Assembly: GCA_004764695.1 (NCBI GenBank)
Contig: SMSO01000036.1
Span: 144,001-208,000, forward strand
Reading direction: 5' to 3'
DNA from: Schizochytrium sp. TIO01
Lineage: Eukaryota; Sar; Bigyra; Thraustochytrida; Thraustochytriidae
Length of the DNA stretch: 64,000 nt
Below are positions 12,271-22,709 of the stretch, one piece after another. Both the position numbers and the translations under genes were made by a program. Within the stretch, counting starts at the first letter, position 1. Every line of letters starts with the position of its first letter. The notes beneath the pieces are model-generated. The model was not told where the DNA came from. It made no database searches and saw nothing but the letters and a program-made list of their open reading frames with translations.

Positions 12271-12964
12271 GAGCTGAGTGGCGGCATTCCAAGATGCCCG
12301 ACTTCACTTGGAGGTTTCGAGACAACCAAATGAAGCAACCAACTCATGAACGGGACCCCATTGTCGTCGGTTTTCCGTCGTTGCAAACAACTTCAACCAC
12401 GCAAACTGGAGACCTCGATATGCGTTGGAATTCGGGACCTCGCAGCACTTGACCGGCTGGTTCAATCTCTGCATTCATTCATTCTCGCTACCACTTGGAG
12501 CGCGCAGTTTGCGCTGGGAAAGTGCAGCCAGGCGCGACAGCTTGACCGGCGTCGTTCTTTAGCGCGCAAGTGCAGAGTCAGCTTTTGCGTGCGTATGAAC
12601 CTCATGCGCAGCGAATTCGACTGCACTGCATTGCACTGCATTGCACTGCATTGCATTGCTTTGAGTCAACATAAAGTTGGTTTGATTGATTTGCTTCCTA
12701 TGAATAATTGAGGAGGATGAAAATTGGATCAGACAGCGGGAATTCAAGTGCCACGATCCGCACGGAATCCACGCATGCCGTCCAACCTGGAGCCGCAAGC
12801 AGCCACCTTCTGCTGAAGCACAGCTGCTATACACTCTCGCGCAACGACACGAGCACCAGCGACAGCGGACTTGAAGGCGATTAAAAATTGCAACCTGCAC
12901 TACTGCATGATTCAACATATCTTCATCTGTATTGTTTTATTTTAATTGATTCATTTCAAGAAAC

Positions 12965-12966
<2 letters not shown>

Positions 12967-13001
<35 letters not shown>
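12967..13001. repeat. (TA)n dinucleotide repeat
   Basis: About 17 uninterrupted TA units, ending in GTATGACAG. AT-rich, non-coding context. Confidence 0.95.
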
Positions 13002-13005
<4 letters not shown>

Positions 13006-13789
13006 ACAGTGGAGCTAGCAAGATGTGGTGGATCTGCAAATGTTGCGCGAGATCTACCGAAATCTCCAGCTAGTGTTTTGAACGTCGGCTGCGACAACAG
13101 CTGTTGATGGCAGTGCGAATCAGGATGTCCTACAAAATAACAAACAGAGAGAATTTTTTCAAGATGCCAGTTTGCAACTCTTTATGTAAATGTATAGCGT
13201 ATATCGAAAATAATATTCTAGCACCAAATTTTCACCGTAAATACATATGACCTATTTTCTAAAGTTGTACTTCATGCAGCAGAAGCAAGCACGTCGCCAA
13301 GCGAGAATCCAAGCACCCCTGTCATGAAGTTTGTGATTAGTTTTATTTAATCAGTACATATCTCCTTCTGATGTTTACATGTTTTAAATTGATGAAATTA
13401 ATTCGGTTATAAACTCTTTTTTTTTTTCCTTTTTTCCCCCTCTCTAACAAAAAAAAATAAAAATTATTTAAGTTAAAACTATTTTAAACATCAATTTAAA
13501 AAATAAATTGAAAAAAATGTCAGTGCATAGGGAAAAGTTGTTTGTTTCTTTTCACAAAACAATCATCACTCGCATCCAAGGCAATGATGATGCACAGAGA
13601 GAAAGAAACTTAAAGCGCTGGTCTTCTTCGCTCCCCAAGTTGAAAGTCCCTGCTGTTTCAGTTCACTTCACTTCTCTGCTCTGGATCCCTACGCAGCTTC
13701 AGCCCACTACACATACATACACGCATACTTGCATACACCAGCGACCACCTGCCACAACGAGAAAGAAAGTCGAAGCAATTGCAGAAAGA

Positions 13790-13790
13790 G

Positions 13791-13837
<47 letters not shown>

Positions 13838-13840
13838 AAA
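13790..13840. repeat. (GAAA)n microsatellite
   Basis: About eleven GAAA/AAAG units on the plus strand, following a shorter GAAAGAAAG cluster at 13760. One of several GAAA arrays in the window (others near 2770-3130 and, as TTTC, at 32364-32398). Confidence 0.9.
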
Positions 13841-14756
13841 AAGTTAAGTTTTCAGGTCACCCCACCTGGGTGTTCTTTCTGCGCGCTGTTCCACTGAATA
13901 AGGCGCGCCAGAAAAGAACGAGGCTCTCGGCACTTGTGTTCTCTTCTTTCTTCTGCGATGATAAATGATCGACGATCGTTTCCATCGACGAAGAGACGAC
14001 GACAACAACGATCCCCGCGACAGATGCAGTCAGCGAGCGAGCGAGCGAGCGGGCGCCGGGTAGGGCAGGCCTTCCAGGTACCCACCCGCCTGAGCGATGG
14101 GCGCCGCGGCACAACCTCTCGCAGCCACGATCGCCTCGAGCTCCAAGCCTTGAGAAGCAAGCACGCGGCATCCGAGTTGAAAGCGAACCATGCCGCGTGC
14201 TGCTCGCCCGCAACCCACCGGACTCCGATCGATCGATCGATCATTCAGTCGGTCGGCCGTCGGCCCGTTCGTGGACCGCAGCCGCCGCCGCCGCCGCCGC
14301 CGCCGCCGGGCTCGCTCGCTCGCTCGGGCCGTGGCTGCATCATGAGCGCTGCCCGCACGGCATGAGCGCCTCCATGAGCGCCTCCATGAGCGCCTTCCTG
14401 GCCAAGGTTGGCTCCAGGTATCTCAAGGACCACGGTAGTCGCTAGCTTCAGCGAGCCGGGGCCCAGGCAGGTTGTGGAGCAGCAGGAGGTGGGCCGGGTT
14501 GTGAGCATGGTGGCGGAGTTGGAACCAAGCAAGCGAGCGAGCGAGCAAGCGAGGTCTCCGGCACATGGCGGGCTCCACCATCCAAGAAGAGCAAGACCCC
14601 GAAGAGCAGCGCCGCCGTGGACGACCCGTGGAGCGTGGCGTCTTCGTCGAAGAAGACATCGAGGAAGCAATCGAGCAGGGCGCCTCCTCGCCTCCTTCGC
14701 GTCCGCCGCGACTGAAGAAGAGTGCCGAAGAGCGAGCCGCGGGATGGAACTGGGAA
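13841..14756. other. GC-rich island with GCC, GAGC and CGAT repeats
   Basis: Base composition changes sharply to GC-rich at about 14000. It holds GAGC repeats (14035-14055), a GATC/CGAT run near 14225, a GCC run of about ten units (14278-14308) and three direct copies of an ATGAGCGCCTCC-type unit (about 14360-14398). Several frames are open on both strands because stop codons are rare in such DNA, and none has a recognisable domain. The 268-codon minus-strand frame across this island is treated as an artefact of composition. Confidence 0.55.
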
Positions 14757-15056
14757 CTAATTCCAATTCCAATTCCTGTCGATGGCTGCCTGGAAAGGAC
14801 TCTCTCTCTCTCTCTCTTGCACATGAAGAAGCTGCCCGAGACCAGCAGCGAGGACGAGCAGGAAAACCTGGTCTTTGAGGAACGTCAAGACCTTGGGTCC
14901 CCAGTTCTCGAGCATGTCCTCGACTGAGAGGTGCTGCTGGTACCCGGCGATGAGGATGGAGATGATGCTGCGCGGGAAGAGCTGCTGCTGATGTGCAAGT
15001 TGTCCAGGTTGCTCTTGCTGATCCTCCTGAACATTCTTGAACCATCGGCATAAAGT
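14757..15056 (-). pseudogene. Possible gene fragment in a GC-rich island
   Basis: The minus strand carries a 99-codon open frame bounded by TAA (15059-15057) and TAG (14759-14757). Its amino half looks like real protein: alternating hydrophobic and polar residues (for example SIISILIAGYQQHL and VLTFLKDQVFLLVLAAG) and mostly C or G at third codon positions. It has no ATG before an internal Met. It then runs into a CT/AG microsatellite at 14801-14818, after which the sequence turns to Trp/Asn repeats and stops. Other minus frames continue downstream with similar composition, as expected if the fragment has suffered indels. I do not recognise the family. An exon of a gene I cannot assemble is the alternative. 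Confidence 0.25.
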
Positions 15057-15553
15057 TTATAAGTTTATTAGTATTATTATTATTATTTTATTTTTTATTA
15101 ATATAAATGAAAATTAATAAAACTGTTTACTTCGTGAAAATGCTTTCGTTCGATCGTTCAATGAATTTTAGTTTCTCGTTCCTCAACCATGAAAGGTGAG
15201 ATAATAGTAGCGGCCCTTAACAAGGGAAATAAAAGTCGTACAATCTAATCAACTAGAATAAATGCTATTTCAAAGACCCCCCCCAAATTAAAAATAAAAT
15301 TAAAAATTATATATATATGAATTTAAGAAATCATTTTAAATACGATTGATATTATTATATTTGATAAAGGAAGAACAAAACTTTCAAAAAGAAAATTGAA
15401 TGAAGAAGATTGATCGAAGAGAGGGGAAAGGAAGAAGGGAAAAAGAAAGAAAGAAAGTAAAGGGGGCCAACAAACGAAAGACACAAAAGCCGCAAACGAG
15501 CTTCGACTACGGCCGGAAGAAGCATGAATTCTTTCTTAGTAGGAAACTCATCA

Positions 15554-15592
<39 letters not shown>

Positions 15593-18500
15593 CAGCATCA
15601 GTAGCAGCAGTAGCAGCTACGATTGACGATCCCGGCATGGTCGATCAATCACGCTAGCTACGTATCCCCAACTCCGCCAATCGAGCGACCACTGGCCACC
15701 TGCCAATCGAGCGAGTGTGGCTTCCTGCCGTGAACGAAAGCGAGTTTTTCAAGCCCACAGATTTTACAACAAGACGAAACGATTTCCTCGTAGGTGCTAT
15801 TCGTTCATTCTACAAGCTATCTTCGTGGCAGATTGCTCAACCCCGATCAAGGGTCCATCTATGGATCCAGGCAAACAAACAAACAAACAAACAAACAAAT
15901 AAAAACAAAAACTTCGCTTTGCCAAGACCCATCTCAAAACCACCTTGCTTGCTCTCTTTGGCGTAATCCTCTTCTTCTTCAATGTAGACTAACTAGCTGC
16001 TTCGAAGCAGTTTAGCTCAACTTTTGAAGCCAGAACGTGGACGATGACGAGGAGCACTTGCTTGAACCTCACTACGCTCGATGGTGGTGTTCGTATTTAG
16101 GACAAATTTGTCCCGATCAGAAACCAAATCTTGAAATACGAGAGCGACGGTGGCCTGCAACTCTAAGTTGGCCCAACTTAGCAACGAAGAAACGCACAAT
16201 CCAACTAACCTCGACGTCGAACACTCACTTACACACGCACTCACTCGTCTGTGAGTTGTCGAGAAGCAGGAAAAGTTGCGGCTAAGCTCAATTCACTCTG
16301 CCCAGGGTCATAACGAGCAAACATCTCCAGCAATGCCATAGTACTAGCTAGTGATTCATTCATTCATTCATTCATTCATTCATTGCTTTATGGATTGATT
16401 GCTTCAAGTTGTTGCTTGAATTGCATTGCACTTGAAGACGCCGTCGACCTCCTTGGAAGTCCATGCCGTGAACATAGCTTCCATCCCGATGGTAGATGTG
16501 GCACTGTGGGGGGCTCCGCACTTGTCGGGAACATCAGCTCACGGTTCAGAAAGACCATAATGTCAAAACCATTTAGCAGAAATGTAGTTTTATTTGGAGA
16601 TTGCATTGATCACTCACTGACTGGGAGGAACTGACCAATTAAGAGTGAAGCAGGAGCTCAGGGCACCCTGCAGACTTAAGCTTGAATACGCGCCAAGTTG
16701 TTCTTAGATTCAAAGCAGACGCGAGAGAGACCAAGGTAACAGGCAAACGGTACATCAGCTTGTCAGAGGATGCAGAGCTCAGGATCTTGTAATCACGGAA
16801 AGAAGAGAATCTTCAAGTGCCCAGCTATACGTGAAAGAGAGTGGGTGCCCAACAGGTAGCGTTGTGATCACAAGAGTCTTCAAGTTCACCTTCGAATGAG
16901 GGAGAGAGTGTGTAGTGTAGTAGGAAAACAAATGAAGAACAGAATATCTGGTTTCGAGGACAACTCTTTCTTGCCTTGCCGCTTCCCGTGTCAGCGTCTA
17001 GAGCTGCATGACTCTGACATGCTCAGTCAGTTGCAGAGGGTCTCAGACAATAAATACCGTGGTTTTAGTGGCCTCATTGTCGGGTAAAAACGAACGAAAG
17101 TGGGACGCTCTCTTTCAGTTGTTCTCGTTAGTTTGTGTTTTTAATTGCTTACAGACTGGGGTACCCAGCACTAAGTATACAATAGTCGCCACCGCAGTAA
17201 TAGTCTAATGTTTTCTTAGTTGCAAACTAAGAATTGCCGGGGAGGGCCCATGATTACACTGGACTGCTTTAGATACTAAATCTAGCGGTTATGGGCCGCA
17301 ATCGATCAAGAACAGATCACGACAGCAGTGGCCTGGCAAGAAATATACAGAAAGGAGATTCTGCAATTGCCACGACTTGGGGTGCGAGACGCTTCGCCCT
17401 CGAAGCAGCTTAGCCAGCTTAGTCCTATGCACCTGCAAAAAACGTTAAGGCGCGTACGGCTTGCAGCATCGCTCAAGGTAGAAGAAGTTGAGGCATGCTA
17501 CAATCCGGAAGCAGGAAGAAGAGGTACGGTGTGGCATGAGCGAGACAGGGACAGAGAGGAGGATCCCAAAAACTTGTAGCATGAGAAGCTTCGCCCGCAT
17601 CGTCCTTTTCGGGGGAAACAAAACTGACAATTCTAAGCATGAGAATGTAATCTACCCAGTCATCGTTCGATCACACTGAGTCACCGCACGATTGTTACTT
17701 ACATCTGACTCTAGAGATTAATCTATATCATACGCACCATTGAACACTTGTCAAACCTTACGCTGTAGCATTCCTTGCCTAGCTAGAGAGCTACAAAAAT
17801 GAGACCAACGGCGGAATATTAGAGTTTGGGCCGCTCATTCGCAGAGCAGGCTGCTGCAAGTTGCTTGAATGCGTCGAGTGGAGAGATAACACACCTTCCC
17901 CCGTATGATTAATTTCTTGTACCTCTTGCGCAATTGGCATTTGGCCCGATAACTAATCACCTGCTCGCAGAGGCAAAACCTACTTTGATGACCATCAGGC
18001 AACATCGTGTTGTCTTTGCAACACTGGATCAAAATCCCAAAATACTGATGAGGTGCAAAAGAGGAATCGCATTTAGAAATCAAATTTGTGGCATGTATTG
18101 TGCCATGCGCACAGCATCTTCCTGCCACACGCAAATGGACCCGAACACCTACAGTTAAAAAAAGTACATCCAATCCCTCGCTCTGCGGCTTATCCTTCGA
18201 CCCAAAAGAACAGGTCAAAACCACCGTCGCATTTTAGACTCGCGATTAACGCCCTTGAATGATTTGACGCAGAAGCCACTCTCGGCAATAGTTACCCACC
18301 CATACACCCTAATCTTTCCTTCTGGCGTTTCGGTTCTCCGTTCGCGGTTTATAGTGTAAATCTTCAAAGTTAGAAGTGCTACTTCAAATCTCCTTTTCTT
18401 ATCTTGCTTCCTGACTTCAGGTTCCTTAATAATTCTCTTTAGTTACTTCAATCTTCTTTTTCCTTTTATTATTATTTATTTTTAATCAAATAAATATTCA

Positions 18501-20978
18501 CTTTAAAAGAAAATATCAAAATAATATATTGTCTGTCTCCTTTTTGAAGTTGAAAAAATAATGTTTAGCGAGGTTTCATTCATCCCTCCTTGCATCCTAT
18601 TCCTATAAACTATAACGTAACTTTGTGAGAAATAATATCACTTACTGCTCCTCCCCTCTTTAGTCGGCGAAATGTTTCTTCTTCTATCGAATACGCGCAC
18701 TACCATGTTAGTGAAGACGAGGCATGACTCCCTTTGATTTTAATTTTTCTATTCTATTTAAAAAGAGTTATCTAAACGAAAAGAAATAGCTAAAAGCTTT
18801 TCAATATTGGACTTTTCAAATGCATTTGCATTTATTCATGTCTTCAATGGAACCAGTTATGTTTTTTTTAATTAAAGAATTCTCTTCATAAGGACGGGAA
18901 AGAAGGTGAAGAAAGACCTTCACGGCATCTTCACGGCAAAAGAATAAATAATAGAAGAACTGCAATCTGAAGATGTTGAGTTGCGCTGCTCGGGCCGCTC
19001 GGATGCGGTTTCCACAACCCGCCTGATTGCTCGCTGCTCGCGACAGTCCTCAGGCAGGTCAATGGCGTTGCAGAACTATTGACTACTGCTGGCCTTGCTT
19101 TGGGTTGGCACCTCCCACGGAATGCGCGAGCCCAAGTTTAGCTGAGAACAACTCACAGACAACGACGGCGAATTGAGAACGCCCAGAAAACAACCCTCGT
19201 ACAGCTCTCTCTCTAGCTAAAGAAAATATCTTTGCTTTGTAGTTTCAAGGTCGGTTAGGTAAGCAGGTGGTGCCTTCCGACCTGCCTGATCCCAAAGACC
19301 CTCGCGCGTGAAGTATGAATCCATAAGCACGCGCACTCTCATTTGCGAACCAACTCGAGGCGAATCAGAGATGTGTCTACGTTGGAGATCGATCCTGGTC
19401 TCCGTGGCCCGTTTCGTCAAGATAATAGCAGTGTGAGCATACACATTCCAACGAGGGAAATTGCATAGCACTTATTTGCAAGATGGTGTTGCAAGCGCGT
19501 GCCGTAGCTTTCGAATTACGGTGGTTGGCCTCCACGCTTTATATGGTTCTCGAATGTAGAAAACCCGGCAGACACACGTTACGCCCTAAAGAAGGTATGG
19601 TGGCTAGCAATGAATGCATCAGGGAAATCTGCATGATTTTAATGCTCCACTGTATGAAATGCAGAGCTCCGATTTCCCGAAATAAGTATTACAATATTTA
19701 TGAGCTTTGCATGAGGAAGACGTTAATAAGTGCATGAATGAGATGTGTGTGCTTATTTAACCTTTCACAATTACTTTTTCTTGTCTAAGGACCCGGAGAA
19801 GGTGAGGACAAGATACTTTTATTATTGGCAAACCTCATGAACTGATGCAACTGATCAAGGCATCCATCTCGGACTTGCTCGAAGATTGTCAGGCAGCCTT
19901 TCACGTGCACACTGTGCCACGACCATGTAAAGAGAGAAACAGCACGATGGTCGAAGGAAATTCACCTAGGCAATAGAAGCGCACCGATTCCATAGAAAAA
20001 TAAATTCTGCGGCTATATCACAACAAAGACACGCGTCTCCCAAAAGTTAAGTTCCCTGTGAATCTGGGCCTTGGAAATCTAAATCATCATTGCTGCGAAG
20101 GCACCAAATATGAAAAGCTTCACAGATCGCATCATCTCTACCAATGAGCAGCTTTTTGTCCAATGTACACGGCCTATACTTGAGGAGGTTTGTCAGATGA
20201 TAAGTTCTACACCATGTCGCTCTCGAAGCATTGCGCATCACGTCATATGATTTACACAACACAAGTGCATTTTAAAGTCTCGCAGCAACCGAATCGCCCC
20301 ACCATCCATCGAGACGTCCCTACGTCCGGGTCCTGGCCCCTCAATTCCCTCAAAACCTTCATAGAACCCCAATCTCCCCTTCCAGCAAATTCAAGAATCG
20401 CTGCTTCACCAAGGCATTGCAATTTCGCGATCATACCGCTGACACCTCAATCTTACGTCCATACAGTCGCTCTGAAAGGTACGAATAGTTAGGTACTATC
20501 GCTGTGTCTAATAAGGTGAAGCTTACGTATCAATTGATCAGAAGCATGAAACCTGCACAAAATATGATGGATCTACCTGGCTATTATTGCAAGGAATCAA
20601 ACGACTTTGAAGGTGGAGCAGCTCATGCCGAAGCGGACCTCGTAGACAGGGACGCTCTGCCGAGCAATCGAAGAGATCGATATCATAGGTGGATAGGTAA
20701 TCAAAGTGGCTCTGGAGACGAAGCTACAACCTCCATATTGCAGCGTTGTTAATTAATGAATAAAATATGTTACTTATTACAACGCTGGGGTTCTTCGGAA
20801 AGATCCGCAGGGAATCGATAGTAGATATAGGAATGAAAATCTATAAACAGATAGCTATCCAAACAAAGATACCTGGGCACGCTTTGAGCGATAGAGAGTG
20901 GAATTCTTCGAGGTCTGCGCTGCTGCAGGGAGGTCTTGGGCTTTCCTTTTGAGACCGTACTTAGCCAAGCTAGACTCT
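15057..20978. other. Gene desert, mixed composition with microsatellites
   Basis: AT-rich DNA follows the GC island. Further on are a CAG array (15560-15589), an AAAC array (about 15872-15900) and an ATTC array (about 16350-16383). From 16.4 to 20.9 kb the sequence is of ordinary complexity, but open frames are short (100 codons or fewer) and scattered over both strands, and none carries a recognisable motif. Upstream exons or the promoter of the MEMO gene may lie close to its start. Confidence 0.55.
15560..15589. repeat. (CAG)10 trinucleotide repeat
   Basis: Ten perfect CAG units followed by TAGCAGCATCAGTAGCAGC variants. It lies inside a short 85-codon plus-strand frame (15400-15657) that starts with ATG and would give a poly-Ala run. 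That frame is otherwise Lys/Arg-rich and derives from purine tracts, so I do not call a gene. Confidence 0.9.
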
Positions 20979-21932
20979 ATGTCAGCCTTTGCGGATAAAG
21001 GCTATACGCGAACCGCGTACCATGCTGGATCCTGGTACAGCGATCGCTCATCTGCGCTGGCAAACCAGCTTTCGACGTGGCTTGCGTCTGCCAAACCTTT
21101 TGCCAAAATAAGCAGCAGTTCAGACTCTGAGAACCCCAGCAACCATAACCACAAAGATGACCGCTGCGTGGGCGTCATTGCGCCTCACGCAGGTTACTCT
21201 TACTCGGGGCCTACCGCCGCATGGGCCTACAAGAATGTAAACCCAGAGAATGTCAAGAGGGTTTTCATTTTGGGACCTTCGCACCACGTCTACCTGGAGA
21301 ACTGCGCCTTATCGTTAGCAAACCAGTATGCCACGCCGATTGGTGATCTTGAGCTAGACCACAGCGTGGCCCAAGAACTTCGGGAGAAGGCCCCTCCAGG
21401 AACATTTGGCATTATGAGTCGCCGCGTAGACGAGGACGAGCACTCTATTGAGATGCACCTCCCTTACATTATGCATGTTATGCGAGGCCATGAATTTAAG
21501 ATTGTCCCCATTCTCGTGGGGAATCTAAACCGCGAATCTGAAGAAGAAATGGGCAAGCTCCTGGCACCATATGTTTCAAGCAAGGAGAACTTTTTTGTCG
21601 TCAGTTCCGACTTTTGTCACTGGGGCAAACGATTCCGCTATATGCCTTACGACAGTAACGATGGAGAAATCTATCAACATATTGAAAAGCTTGACCGCCG
21701 AGGGATGGATCTCATTGCCAACCAGGATATTCAAGGCTTTAATAACTACATTAGTGAAACCCGCAACACTATTTGCGGACGCCATCCCATTGGAGTTATG
21801 CTTAATGCGCTGCACTTTGCCTCACATGACTATAACGTCACTTTTACGCAGTATGCACAATCTTCGCCTTGCAAAAGCAAAAGCGATTCCTCAGTCTCAT
21901 ATGCGTCTGCAGTTATTACATCAGACCATTAA
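20979..21932 (+). CDS. MEMO1: MEMO family protein
   Basis: The MEMO family has a fold related to class III extradiol dioxygenases. Members bind metal and have been linked to copper-dependent redox activity, cell motility and signalling in animals. The protein from this ATG is 317 residues, slightly longer than the human protein of about 297. Family landmarks are plain: AGSWY near the N-terminus, IAPHAGYSYSGP, LGPSHHVYL, EDEHSIEMHLPY, SSDFCHWGKRFRY and TICGRHPIGVML. These supply the His, His and Cys that form the metal site in human MEMO1. An in-frame ATG 81 bases upstream would add 27 residues. I prefer the internal one because YTRTAYHAGSWY then sits at the usual place. An insertion rich in Ser and Asn follows SAKPF. 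The gene converges on the metacaspase, with about 270 bases between the stops. Confidence 0.93.
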   Translation: MSAFADKGYTRTAYHAGSWYSDRSSALANQLSTWLASAKPFAKISSSSDSENPSNHNHKDDRCVGVIAPHAGYSYSGPTAAWAYKNVNPENVKRVFILGPSHHVYLENCALSLANQYATPIGDLELDHSVAQELREKAPPGTFGIMSRRVDEDEHSIEMHLPYIMHVMRGHEFKIVPILVGNLNRESEEEMGKLLAPYVSSKENFFVVSSDFCHWGKRFRYMPYDSNDGEIYQHIEKLDRRGMDLIANQDIQGFNNYISETRNTICGRHPIGVMLNALHFASHDYNVTFTQYAQSSPCKSKSDSSVSYASAVITSDH

Positions 21933-22202
21933 TTTATCAGCAACTTGACAGCTGCTAAATCAAATCGCAATGCTGAAAGAGTTTATAACACAAAAAAGTG
22001 CTCGTATGATTACCCAAGTGCAAATCTATGCAACATGTCATCCTCTGCATTATTTTGAACTCGTGACCAACACAATTCTTGATCGCCAAGACTTCACTTT
22101 GCATCCCCCTTTTTCTTACATGCAAATAGTGCCCCGCACTTCATGAACCTCTAATGGGACTTGTAACAAGAGATTAAAATATTATTTTAGAAAAAATACT
22201 GT

Positions 22203-22709
22203 TCATTTTCCAGCGGGGCGAATACGAGTGTGTTGGTAATACCCTTTCCACTTTGGTAAAGAAAATAAATTACTTGTCATGTCTTTCACAGGTGCCAGAT
22301 AATTCTGCATAGATGGCTCTAGCAGCTGCCAAGCGGGTCGCTTTCCTTTCTGAGACAAATTTTCCATTTGCTTTTTACCAGAGCTCTCATCTCGATCATC
22401 ACTCTTCATCCCTTTGTGCCCTTGAGGTTTTCTCATGGGTAACGAGCTTGTCTGGCTTGGTTTCTGTTGAGCGGATTTTACTGAGTTAGACATGTTCAAT
22501 TTTATAATTTCTTCTTCGCGTTTGTTGCCTGTAGCTACGTTCGAATTGATCTGTATATGGTCATTTTCATCTAAAGACTTAGGTTTTGTTTGAGTGGTCA
22601 AAACTACCCCATCCTTCCGTGCACCGGAGGTAGTAGCAATTGACTCTGTTTTAGACAATTTCGTGTTGTTTAAAGGTTTTAGAGACAACATCAATTTGGG
22701 GATCTCCAT
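22203..22709 (-). CDS. Second open frame overlapping the metacaspase 3' end (possible C-terminal extension)
   Basis: A 168-codon frame lies one base later than the metacaspase frame and overlaps its last 59 bases. The same frame is open further upstream within the metacaspase, so its ATG may not be a true start. The product is hydrophilic and Lys/Ser/Gln-rich for about 120 residues. It ends in an aromatic-rich segment (for example WQLLEPSMQNYLAP and FSLPKWKGYY) that looks conserved rather than random. It could be spliced onto the metacaspase by a short intron, joined because of a one-base error or frameshift, or be an unrelated frame. I see no convincing GT-AG pair that settles it. Confidence 0.35.
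   Translation of the reverse strand: MEIPKLMLSLKPLNNTKLSKTESIATTSGARKDGVVLTTQTKPKSLDENDHIQINSNVATGNKREEEIIKLNMSNSVKSAQQKPSQTSSLPMRKPQGHKGMKSDDRDESSGKKQMENLSQKGKRPAWQLLEPSMQNYLAPVKDMTSNLFSLPKWKGYYQHTRIRPAGK

Larger units (their letters stand above)
6769..13790. other. Gene desert with many short tandem repeats
   Basis: No gene can be supported here. The sequence alternates AT-rich stretches with poly-T, AAT and ATT runs (9240-9290, 9690-9735, 10000-10022) and more mixed DNA carrying many short repeats. All frames longer than 80 codons either start with GTG or TTG or have compositions expected from repeats. No tRNA, rRNA or transposase signature was seen. Confidence 0.6.

Noticed and set aside
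14245-15051. 268-codon minus-strand frame in the GC-rich island
   Set aside because: Arg/Ala/His-rich translation with poly-Gly from a GCC repeat, no motif, and other frames are equally open. It is most likely an effect of high GC content.
22655-22675. TTTAAAC, a classic -1 slippery heptamer, at the metacaspase 3' end
   Set aside because: Its codon phase is right for the overlapping second frame, not for the metacaspase frame, and the required shift is +1. A -1 slip would not connect them in the needed direction.
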